From Actinomycetes bacterium (GTDB lineage: Bacteria > Actinomycetota > Actinomycetes > Propionibacteriales > Propionibacteriaceae): a stretch of 8,320 bases of DNA. The DNA lies in contig JAEZGC010000147.1 of the NCBI GenBank assembly GCA_023437345.1, forward strand, positions 1-8,320. Direction: 5' to 3'. Below the pieces are notes generated by a model, which was given only the letters and a program-made list of their open reading frames with translations, searched no databases and was not told the origin of the DNA. Numbering within the stretch: position 1 is the first letter of the stretch; every line of letters starts with the position of its first letter. Shown here in pieces: positions 1 to 5,575 of the stretch. The translations under genes and the position numbers were made by a program.

Positions 1-24
1 CCCCGCCAACACACACCCCGACGA

Positions 25-61
25 GGCCGCGGCCCCGGGGACGCTCCCGGGGGCCGTGGTC
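25..61 (+). terminator. Strong GC-rich hairpin, likely terminator of an upstream gene
   Basis: Bases 27-40 pair with 46-59 (ten consecutive pairs including one G-T, one G-G mismatch, then three more pairs) around the five-base loop ACGCT. G-T and G-C pairs at 26/60 and 25/61 can extend the base. No T-run follows, which is common for terminators in GC-rich actinobacteria. It ends just before the TTGACA promoter of the next gene, so it would insulate that promoter from upstream transcription. The upstream gene lies outside the window; that this is its terminator is inference. Bases 1-24 show nothing I can assign. Confidence 0.45.
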
Positions 62-73
62 ATTGTCGGGCCC

Positions 74-103
74 TTGACACTAGTTGCCCAGGTGAGAAAC
101 TAT
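74..103 (+). promoter_or_regulatory. Sigma-70-type promoter of the ArsR gene with possible operator
   Basis: A perfect -35 hexamer TTGACA lies at 74-79. With a spacer of 17-18 bases the -10 falls at 97-103 (AAACTAT), a weak match. Transcription would then start near 109-112, on or just before the ATG at 112, so the message would be leaderless or nearly so. TAGTT (81-85) and AACTA (98-102) form a short inverted repeat between the two promoter elements, where an autorepressing ArsR protein would be expected to bind. The -35 is directly visible; the -10, start point and operator are inference. Confidence 0.5.
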
Positions 104-111
104 TGCGTCCT

Positions 112-447
112 ATGGTAGCTAACGTCGCGGACCTGACCCCCGTCCTCCACGCGCTCACCGATCCCACCCGGCGTGAGGTCGTGTCGCTGCTGGGCGCGGG
201 CCCCCGGCGGGCCGGTGAGCTCGCCGATGCCTGCGGCGTCTCCGCACCGGCCATGAGCAAGCACCTGCGGGTGCTGCTGGACGCCGGCGTGGTGGCCGAC
301 GGCAGGGTTGCCGACGACGCCCGGGTGCGGGTGTTCCGGCTCCGGCCAGAGTCGGTGGTCGCGCTGCAGGCCTGGCTCGACCAGCTGCAGGCGGACTGGA
401 ACCGCCAGCTCGCCTCGTTCAAGCGACATGTGGAGGCACGACAATGA
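112..447 (+). CDS. ArsR-family winged-helix transcriptional repressor
   Basis: A 111-residue DNA-binding regulator of the ArsR/SmtB fold. The N-terminal part has the family signature HALTDPTRREVVSLL (residues 13-27), then a helix-turn-helix at about 33-55 with recognition helix SAPAMSKHLRVL, then a wing with DARVRVFRL. The C-terminal helix (VALQAWLDQLQADW) resembles the metal-independent subgroup usually encoded next to SRPBCC proteins; no cysteine metal site of the ArsR/SmtB type is evident (the lone Cys is residue 41). I chose ATG 112. An in-frame TTG at 103 has GGTGAG (91-96) in front of it, but that lies inside the promoter spacer, so ATG 112 as a leaderless start fits the TTGACA promoter better. 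The stop overlaps the next start (ATGA), so the two genes are co-translated. It probably represses its own operon; the signal sensed is unknown. Confidence 0.88.
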   Translation: MVANVADLTPVLHALTDPTRREVVSLLGAGPRRAGELADACGVSAPAMSKHLRVLLDAGVVADGRVADDARVRVFRLRPESVVALQAWLDQLQADWNRQLASFKRHVEARQ

Positions 448-1286
448 CCCAGGCGCAGATGATCTCCTCCGAGGTCGTGGTGGGAGTCGATCCCGGCACC
501 GCGTTCACCGTGTTCACCGACGAGATGGACCTGTGGTGGGAGCGCGGCTACATCAACTTCTGGAGTGACGCCGGTCGGGTGGCGGAAGTGCGTTGCGAGC
601 CGGGGGTGGGGGGCCGGATCATCGAGGTGCTGGACGACAAGGACAGCGACGAGGTCTTCGAGCGTGGCCGGATCACCCGGTGGGAGCCCGGCGTCCTGCT
701 CGCCTGGGAGACCGACTTCGACGATGTGCTCACCGAGGTCAGGTTCGAGCCGGTGGCAGGTGGCACGAGGGTGGTCGTCGAGCACACCGTCCCCGCCGGT
801 GGCCGCGATTCCGGCGGCACCAGTTGGAGCCGGGTGGTGCCGAAGTGGTTCGGCGCCTGGTGCGCGCGCCGCGACGGCGCCGCGCGGGTCCCCGACGATC
901 TGGCACGGCTCGGGCTGGCGGTGGCCTATCGGCGCCCCGCCGCTGCGATGCGGTGGCTGCACGAGGCCTTCGGCCTCGGCGATGCCGGCGACCTGCCTAC
1001 CGGAGAGGATCCCCTCCCCGGCGGTGAGCACGGGCAGCCGTGGTTGCAGCTGAGGGTGGGCGACGCCGCCCTGGTGGTCGGCTCGCTGGACGGCGCCGTG
1101 GCCGGTACCCAGGCCTTCGAGCCGTGGGTCTACGTCGACGACCTCGCCGCCCACCTCGCCCGGGCGCGGAGCGCGGGCGCAAGCGTTGTCAGCGAGATCG
1201 ACCCGTACCCGCACTCCCACTATGTCGCTGAGGACCTGGAGGGCAACCGCTGGACCTTCCTCCAGGCCCGCCCCACGATGCGCTGA
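444..1286 (+). CDS. SRPBCC (AHSA1-like) - VOC/glyoxalase two-domain fusion protein
   Basis: A 280-residue cytosolic protein with two ligand-binding folds in one chain. Residues about 8-145 match the AHSA1/SRPBCC family: DEMDLWWERGYINF near the start, EPGVGGRIIEV in the middle and FERGRITRWEPGVLLAWE, then a TRVVVEHT strand. Residues about 156-276 look like a VOC (glyoxalase/bleomycin-resistance) module: an LAVAYRRPAAAMRWLHEAFG opening, a WVYVDDLAAHLARARSAGA helix and the closing EDLEGNRWTF strand. ATG 444 overlaps the ArsR stop and has GGAGG at 432-436, seven bases upstream. ArsR plus SRPBCC pairs are common in actinobacteria; the partner typically binds a hydrophobic small molecule. VOC domains act as metal-dependent lyases, dioxygenases or as binding proteins. 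The ligand and any reaction cannot be told from sequence, and I do not claim a metal site. Confidence 0.82.
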   Translation: MTQAQMISSEVVVGVDPGTAFTVFTDEMDLWWERGYINFWSDAGRVAEVRCEPGVGGRIIEVLDDKDSDEVFERGRITRWEPGVLLAWETDFDDVLTEVRFEPVAGGTRVVVEHTVPAGGRDSGGTSWSRVVPKWFGAWCARRDGAARVPDDLARLGLAVAYRRPAAAMRWLHEAFGLGDAGDLPTGEDPLPGGEHGQPWLQLRVGDAALVVGSLDGAVAGTQAFEPWVYVDDLAAHLARARSAGASVVSEIDPYPHSHYVAEDLEGNRWTFLQARPTMR

Positions 1287-1316
1287 CGCGGCGGTCGATG
1301 GCGATCGTCGCCGATT

Positions 1317-1345
1317 TCGACGGCGGGGACCGACTGTGGCAGACT
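1317..1345 (+). promoter_or_regulatory. Candidate rplS promoter
   Basis: TCGACG (1317-1322) matches four of six -35 positions and CAGACT (1340-1345) resembles the actinobacterial -10 TAGACT, with a 17-base spacer. Transcription would begin near 1352, leaving a leader of about 100 bases before rplS. Both hexamers are imperfect, so this is a tentative call. Its place 30-60 bases after the end of the preceding operon, with an otherwise unrelated gene upstream, makes a separate rplS promoter likely. Confidence 0.35.
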
Positions 1346-1435
1346 TGGAGATCGCGTGCCGTGGGTCGCCCCTGCCACAGGGGGAAGGCGTCCCGGGCGC
1401 TCAACCTGAACAACTTCCACGAGTGACCTGTGGCA
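1334..1435 (+). promoter_or_regulatory. Structured 5' leader of rplS with mutually exclusive stems
   Basis: TGCCACAGG (1373-1381) can pair perfectly with CCTGTGGCA (1427-1435), nine base pairs, ending six bases before the rplS Shine-Dalgarno. The same element also sits in a tight local hairpin, CCCCTG (1369-1374), loop CCA, CAGGGG (1378-1383), so the two folds exclude each other. A second copy of CTGTGGCA at 1334-1341 could pair with the element as well, if it is transcribed. A further small hairpin is at 1388-1400. Such competing folds suggest attenuation or control of translation of the r-protein gene, but this rests on pairing alone. Firmicutes have a known L19 leader (Rfam L19_leader); I see no evidence that this is a homologue. 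Confidence 0.4.
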
Positions 1436-1453
1436 CTGGCGAGGACAGATCTG

Positions 1454-1804
1454 ATGAACAAGCTGGTAGCAGAAATCGGGCAGTCCGCCCTGCGCGACGA
1501 CATCCCCGACTTCCGTGCGGGTGACCAGGTGAAGGTGCACGTGCGCGTCATCGAGGGCAACCGCTCCCGGATCCAGGTCTTCGCCGGCGCCGTCATCGCG
1601 CGCAACGGCTCGGGCATCACCGAGGCCTTCACCGTCCGCAAGGTCTCCTTCGGCACCGGTGTCGAGCGCACCTTCCCGCTCCACTCGCCGATCATCGAGA
1701 AGATCGAGATCGAGCGCCGCGGCGACGTCCGGCGCGCCAAGCTGTACTACCTGCGCGGGCTGCGCGGCAAGGCTGCCAAGATCAAGGAGAAGCGCGACCG
1801 CTGA
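1454..1804 (+). CDS. rplS: 50S ribosomal protein L19
   Basis: A 116-residue protein of the large ribosomal subunit; L19 sits at the interface with the 30S subunit and contributes to an inter-subunit bridge. The sequence carries the family hallmarks: LRDDIPDFRAGDQVKVHVRV, EGNRSRIQVFAGAVI, ITEAFTVRKVSFGTGVERTF, then PIIEKIEIERRGDVRRAKLY and the basic tail ending RGKAAKIKEKRDR. Length is normal for the family. I chose ATG 1454, giving MNKLVAEIG, which aligns with actinobacterial L19 (M. tuberculosis begins MNRLDFV) and has GAGGA at 1441-1445 with an eight-base gap. An in-frame GTG at 1430 would add eight residues but has no ribosome site and lies within the leader stem. In most actinobacteria trmD stands directly upstream; here the SRPBCC-VOC gene does. 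lepB follows after 40 bases. Confidence 0.97.
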   Translation: MNKLVAEIGQSALRDDIPDFRAGDQVKVHVRVIEGNRSRIQVFAGAVIARNGSGITEAFTVRKVSFGTGVERTFPLHSPIIEKIEIERRGDVRRAKLYYLRGLRGKAAKIKEKRDR

Positions 1805-1844
1805 TCCGGCCGGCGCCCAGCTAACAACCAGATGAGGGGATGCG

Positions 1845-2624
1845 GTGAGCCGGTCGGCTGATGCGGTCCCCCCCAGGACCGGGAACCGCGGTTGGGCGAT
1901 CGTCGGCGCCTGGGTGCGTGAGATCGCGATAGTGGTGGTCGGGGCGCTGGTCGCTTCGACGCTGCTCCGGGTGTTCGTCGCCCAGATGTTCGTGATCCCG
2001 TCCGGCTCGATGGAGAACACGCTCCAGATCCGCGACCGGGTCGCCGTCCAGAAGGTCGCCGGATTCGAGCGGGGCGACGTCGTCGTCTTCCGGGACACCC
2101 TGGCCTGGCTGGCACCGGGCCAGGAGGAAGAAGACCCGGTCCGGCGGGCCCTGATCTTCGTGGGCCTCGCCCCTGACGAGAGCACCAACCACCTGATCAA
2201 GCGGGTGATCGGCGTCGCCGGCGACCACGTCACCTGCTGCGACGCGCAAGGCCGCGTGACAGTCAACGGGGTGGCGCTCAACGAGGCCGTCTACCTCTAC
2301 ATAGACCCGACCACCGGACGGCAGGTCGACCCGTCCTCGGTCGCCTTCGACATAGTTGTCCCGGCCGGCACCGTGTTCGTGATGGGTGACCACCGCAACA
2401 ACTCCCAGGACTCCCGCTGCCACCTGGGCGACGACCTGGACGGGGTGCCGCCCGGCACCGCGGCCTTCATCCCCACCGAGAACATAGTCGGCACCGCGAT
2501 GGCAGTCGTCTTCCCGTTCGACAGGATGCAGGCGTTGAACCGGCCCGCCACCTTCGGCGGGATCCCGGCCGGCGAACCACCACCGGCCCAACCGGTGTTG
2601 AACGGCCCTCCTGTCGTCTGCTGA
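1845..2624 (+). CDS. lepB: Type I signal peptidase
   Basis: A 259-residue membrane serine protease (family S26) that removes signal peptides from exported proteins on the outer face of the membrane. One membrane anchor is visible at about residues 26-46. The catalytic serine is Ser55 in PSGSMENTL, directly after the anchor, and the general base is Lys119 in HLIKRVIGVAGD. The conserved GDHRNNSQDSR box is at 181-191. A variable segment of about 30 residues (83-112, acidic, with QEEEDP) separates the FERGDVVVF strand from the lysine box, as in other actinobacterial enzymes. Two neighbouring cysteines at 131-132 lie in the extracytoplasmic domain. The start is GTG 1845 with GAGGGGA at 1834-1840. 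The gene sits in its usual place between rplS and rnhB, and the rnhB ribosome site overlaps its stop codon. Confidence 0.96.
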   Translation: MSRSADAVPPRTGNRGWAIVGAWVREIAIVVVGALVASTLLRVFVAQMFVIPSGSMENTLQIRDRVAVQKVAGFERGDVVVFRDTLAWLAPGQEEEDPVRRALIFVGLAPDESTNHLIKRVIGVAGDHVTCCDAQGRVTVNGVALNEAVYLYIDPTTGRQVDPSSVAFDIVVPAGTVFVMGDHRNNSQDSRCHLGDDLDGVPPGTAAFIPTENIVGTAMAVVFPFDRMQALNRPATFGGIPAGEPPPAQPVLNGPPVVC

Positions 2625-2631
2625 GGCCACA

Positions 2632-3270
2632 ATGGGGGTTGTGAGGCGCGACGCAGGGCTGTACGGCTACGAGCGGTCGCTGCGGCGCGGCGGCTTCGAC
2701 CTGATCGCCGGCGCCGACGAGGCAGGCCGCGGCGCATGCGCAGGTCCGCTGGTATCGGCGGCTGTGATCCTGCGCCCGTCCACCCGGATCGAAGGGCTGA
2801 CGGACTCGAAGCTGCTCACCGCCCGCCAGCGCGAACGGGTCTACAACGAGGTGGTGGCACGGGCGCTGGCGTGGACGGTCGTCGCCGTCGAGCCGGGGGA
2901 GTGCGACGCGCTAGGGATGCACGTCGCCAATCTCGCCGCGCTGCGCCGCGCGGTGCTGAGGCTGGCGCAGGCGCCCGACTTCGTGCTCACCGACGGGTTC
3001 GCCGTGGACGGCCTGGGGGCGCCCAGCCTTGCGGTCTGGAAGGGTGACCGGGTCGCTGCCTGCGTGGCGGCCGCGTCAGTGGTGGCCAAGGTGACACGGG
3101 ACCGGTTGATGGCTGCTGCGCACGAGGTCTATCCGGCCTACTCCTTCGACGTCCACAAGGGTTATTGCACCAGCCTGCACCAGAGCCGGCTGGACGAGCA
3201 CGGGCCCAGCGCTATCCACCGGTGGTGCTTCGACAACGTCCGGCGAGCCGCTAAGGTGAAGGTGCCATGA
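2632..3270 (+). CDS. rnhB: Ribonuclease HII
   Basis: A 212-residue endonuclease that cuts RNA in RNA-DNA hybrids and starts removal of single ribonucleotides embedded in DNA. The four acidic metal-binding residues are visible: Asp29 and Glu30 in GADEAGRG, Asp121 in FVLTDGF, and Asp157 in SVVAKVTRDRL. The GRG motif that recognises the RNA-DNA junction is at 32-34 and the junction-reading tyrosine is probably Tyr178 in HKGYCTSLH. The C-terminal GPSAIHRWCF motif is present, so the protein is complete and likely active. ATG 2632 has GAGG at 2623-2626, overlapping the lepB stop, with a five-base gap; GTG 2641 is a possible alternative start with a weaker site. The last four bases overlap the start of the DUF2469 gene (ATGA). 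Confidence 0.96.
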   Translation: MGVVRRDAGLYGYERSLRRGGFDLIAGADEAGRGACAGPLVSAAVILRPSTRIEGLTDSKLLTARQRERVYNEVVARALAWTVVAVEPGECDALGMHVANLAALRRAVLRLAQAPDFVLTDGFAVDGLGAPSLAVWKGDRVAACVAAASVVAKVTRDRLMAAAHEVYPAYSFDVHKGYCTSLHQSRLDEHGPSAIHRWCFDNVRRAAKVKVP

Positions 3271-3578
3271 GCGCCGAGGACCTTGAACAGTACGAATCCG
3301 AGCTGGAACTACAGCTCTACCGCGAGTACAAGGACGTCGTCGGCATCTTCACCTACGCCGTCGAGACCGAGCGCCGCTTCTACCTGTGCAATGCAGTCGA
3401 CCTGAAGGTGCGCACCGAGGGCGGCGACGTGTACTACGAGGTCTCGATGGGTGACGCCTGGGTGTGGGACATGTACCGCCCGGCCCGATTCGTCAAGAGC
3501 GCCAAGGTGCTGACCTTCCGTGACGTGTCGATCGAGGAGATCGCGCACTCCGACCTGAAGGTGCCCGAGAACCTCTAG
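3267..3578 (+). CDS. DUF2469 family protein (actinobacterial, Rv2901c-like)
   Basis: A 103-residue acidic soluble protein with no signal peptide or membrane segment. It matches the DUF2469 family over its whole length: MSAEDLEQYESELELQLYRE at the start, EYKDVVGIFTYAVETERRFY, then DAWVWDMYRPARFVKSAKV and FRDVSIEEI near the end. M. tuberculosis Rv2901c has nearly the same opening and the same DMYRPARFVK core. The family is practically confined to Actinobacteria and always lies near rnhB and yraN. Its function is unknown; the constant link to rnhB, here with a four-base overlap, suggests a role tied to RNase HII or simply long-conserved synteny. AAGG repeats at 3253-3262 give a ribosome site within rnhB. 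Identification is firm, function is not. Confidence 0.95.
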   Translation: MSAEDLEQYESELELQLYREYKDVVGIFTYAVETERRFYLCNAVDLKVRTEGGDVYYEVSMGDAWVWDMYRPARFVKSAKVLTFRDVSIEEIAHSDLKVPENL

Positions 3579-3579
3579 C

Positions 3580-3618
3580 CTGTGGATGGCCGGCCCTGCG
3601 TCGGTGGGTTATCCACAG
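3580..3618. promoter_or_regulatory. Inverted pair of DnaA-box-like sequences between DUF2469 gene and yraN
   Basis: TTATCCACA at 3609-3617 is a perfect classical DnaA box. Facing it, TGTGGATGG at 3581-3589 is a reverse box that matches seven of nine positions. Together they form an exact eight-base inverted repeat, CTGTGGAT (3580-3587) and ATCCACAG (3611-3618), with 23 bases between. The arrangement starts one base after the DUF2469 stop codon, so the same repeat could instead be an RNA hairpin ending the rplS-DUF2469 transcript. DnaA binding and control of yraN-comM-dprA are inference. Confidence 0.4.
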
Positions 3619-3680
3619 CCCGGCCGATCCGGTGAACGAACCACCCGGCGGCGCCCAAGACTCCCACGCGGAGGTGCGCT

Positions 3681-4046
3681 GTGGGACGAGACGAGGTGTG
3701 GCGGGCCGGGGAGGACCTGGCGGCGAGCTACCTGGCCGGGCTGGGCTGGCGGATCCTGGCCAGGAACTGGCGCTGTCCTGCCGGGGAGCTGGACATCATC
3801 GCCGTCGAGCCCGGGCCGCCGGCCGTGGTGGTCTTCTGCGAGGTCAAGACCCGCCGCGGGGTCGGCTTCGGGCCTCCGCTGGAGGCGATCACCGCCGCCA
3901 AGCAGCGCAAGCTTCGTGAGCTGGCTGTGCTGTGGCTGCGGGGCCAACCGCGGCCGGTGGACCGGTTCCGGATCGACGGTCTTGGCGTGCTGCTGCCGCC
4001 GGGGGGCCCGCGCCGGATCACCCACGTCCGGGGGATCGGCCAGTGA
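3681..4046 (+). CDS. yraN: YraN family (UPF0102) nuclease-fold protein
   Basis: A 121-residue protein of the UPF0102 family, which adopts the PD-(D/E)XK nuclease-like fold. The family landmarks are all here: RAGEDLAASYLAGLGWRIL at 8-26, then Glu36 and Asp38 in GELDIIAVE, then Glu54 and Lys56 in FCEVKTRR, and the AITAAKQRKLRELAVLWL helix. The set of acidic residues plus lysine matches a nuclease active site, so catalysis is plausible, but the family's cellular role is not settled. The steady linkage to comM and dprA suggests DNA handling. GTG 3681 is supported by GGAGG at 3670-3674 with a six-base gap. The stop overlaps the comM start (GTGA), so the two are translationally coupled. This gene opens a three-gene unit after a 102-base gap. 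Confidence 0.93.
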   Translation: MGRDEVWRAGEDLAASYLAGLGWRILARNWRCPAGELDIIAVEPGPPAVVVFCEVKTRRGVGFGPPLEAITAAKQRKLRELAVLWLRGQPRPVDRFRIDGLGVLLPPGGPRRITHVRGIGQ

Positions 4047-5575
4047 GGGCCGCCCGCGCGTGGTCAGTCGCGCTGATCGGGATGACGGGGACGATGGTCG
4101 AGGTGGAGGCAGCGATCGGCAGCGGCCTGCCCCGCATCATCCTGGTCGGCCTGCCTGACGCGTCGCTGTACGAGGCGCGAGACCGCTGCCGGGCCGCGAT
4201 GGCGTCCGCCGGGCTGGGATGGCCCCCCGACCCGGTGACCATCAACCTGTCACCGGCCACCCTGCCGAAGGCGGGGTCCCATTACGACCTGAGCATCGTG
4301 GCCGCGGTGGGGGCCGCGCGCGGGGCGTGCGAGCCGGCCGCGCTGGAGGGGCGGGCGCTGTTCGGGGAACTCGGGCTGGACGGACGGGTGCGCACCGTCC
4401 GCGGCCTGCTGCCGGCGGTGCTGGCCGCGGTGCGGCACGGCTTCACCCGGGTGGTGGTGCCCGCCGCCCAGCTGCGGGAGGCCGCGCTGGTCGAGGGCGC
4501 CGCGGTGACCGGCGTCCACGACCTCGCCGACCTGTTCGACGTCCTGCGGGGCGGCCCCGGCAGCCAGCCCCCGGCGCCGCCCGACGACGTCGCCGAACCC
4601 GCCGCCCCGTGCGACCTGCGCGACGTCGCAGGTCAGGTGGAAGCCAAGTGGGCCCTGGAGGTCGCCGCCGCCGGACGCCACCACCTGTTCCTGCACGGCC
4701 CGCCCGGGGTCGGCAAGACCCTGCTCGCCGAGCGGCTGCCCGGTATCCTGCCCGACCTCGACCTGAGCGAGTCGCTGGAGGTCTCGGCGATCCACTCCCT
4801 GGCCGGGGTCCCGCTGACCGGCCTGGTGCGCCGGCCACCGTTCGCCGACCCGCACCACTCGGCATCGATGGCCAGCCTGGTCGGTGGCGGCGCAAGGATC
4901 GCGCTGCCCGGGGCGGCCTCCCGCGCCCACCGGGGGGTGCTCTTCCTGGACGAGGCGCCGGAGTTCCGTCCGCAGGTGATGGAGGCACTGCGGGTGCCGC
5001 TGGAGTCGGGACGGATAGTGCTCGGCCGCGCCCTGGCGACCACCGTCTACCCGGCCAGCTTCCAGCTGGTCCTGGCCGCGAACCCGTGCCCCTGCGGGCA
5101 GTACGGGACACCGGGGGCGCAGTGTCGCTGCCCGCCGCAGGACGTGCGCCGTTACGCCCGCCGGGTCTCAGGTCCGATCCTCGACCGGGTCGACATCCAC
5201 CAGCACCTTCGACCGTTGCGCCGCTCCTTCCTGAAGGCCGCGCTGGAGGCTGCCGAGCCCAGCGCTGTCGTGGCTGACCGGGTGCGGCAGGCCCGTGACC
5301 GGCAGCTCCACCGGCTGGAGCCGGCCGGCTGGCGCACCAACGGCGAGGTTCCCGGGCCCGCGCTGCGGCGCCAGTTGCCGCTGCCGCACGGGGTCGAGGT
5401 GCTCGACGACGCGGTGAGCCGCGGGTTGTTGTCGGCCCGCGGCGTCGACAAGGTGCTCCGGCTCGCCTGGACGGTGTGTGACCTGGCGGGCCAGCAACGT
5501 CCCACTGTCGACCACCTGCACACCGCCCTTGCGATGCGCAGGGGTGAGGAACCCAGCGAACGGAGGGTCGGATGA
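4043..5575 (+). CDS. comM: ComM/YifB family AAA+ ATPase (Mg-chelatase-like)
   Basis: A 510-residue ATPase. ComM of naturally transformable bacteria is a hexameric helicase that drives branch migration so that longer stretches of incoming DNA are integrated. Residues 1-170 form the Lon-protease-like (ChlI) N-terminal domain, with the family signature LVGLPDASLYEARDR. The AAA+ core has Walker A GPPGVGKT at 219-226, Walker B VLFLDE at 299-304, and GPILDRVDIH around 377-386. Four cysteines at 349, 351, 361 and 363 (NPCPCGQYG ... CRC) form the expected metal-binding-type cluster. The C-terminal Mg-chelatase-type helical domain ends with DHLHTALAMRR. I set the start at GTG 4043, giving MRAARAWSVALIG, with GGGGGA at 4030-4035; an upstream in-frame ATG at 3932 would only read into yraN. 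The dprA start overlaps its stop. Confidence 0.95.
   Translation: MRAARAWSVALIGMTGTMVEVEAAIGSGLPRIILVGLPDASLYEARDRCRAAMASAGLGWPPDPVTINLSPATLPKAGSHYDLSIVAAVGAARGACEPAALEGRALFGELGLDGRVRTVRGLLPAVLAAVRHGFTRVVVPAAQLREAALVEGAAVTGVHDLADLFDVLRGGPGSQPPAPPDDVAEPAAPCDLRDVAGQVEAKWALEVAAAGRHHLFLHGPPGVGKTLLAERLPGILPDLDLSESLEVSAIHSLAGVPLTGLVRRPPFADPHHSASMASLVGGGARIALPGAASRAHRGVLFLDEAPEFRPQVMEALRVPLESGRIVLGRALATTVYPASFQLVLAANPCPCGQYGTPGAQCRCPPQDVRRYARRVSGPILDRVDIHQHLRPLRRSFLKAALEAAEPSAVVADRVRQARDRQLHRLEPAGWRTNGEVPGPALRRQLPLPHGVEVLDDAVSRGLLSARGVDKVLRLAWTVCDLAGQQRPTVDHLHTALAMRRGEEPSERRVG

Noticed and set aside
60..1220. A 386-codon minus-strand frame opposite the ArsR and SRPBCC-VOC genes
   Set aside because: It is the antisense of two genes with recognisable domains, has no domain of its own, and results from GC-rich third positions.
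3160..3171. Cysteine in the RNase HII motif HKGYCT where glycine is often found
   Set aside because: The functional tyrosine and lysine remain, and this position varies among homologues, so it does not indicate lost activity.
3932..4042. An in-frame extension of comM by 37 residues to ATG 3932
   Set aside because: The extra residues lie inside yraN, are low-complexity Ala/Gly/Pro/Arg and are not part of the ComM family. GTG 4043 gives the usual N-terminus and has a ribosome site.
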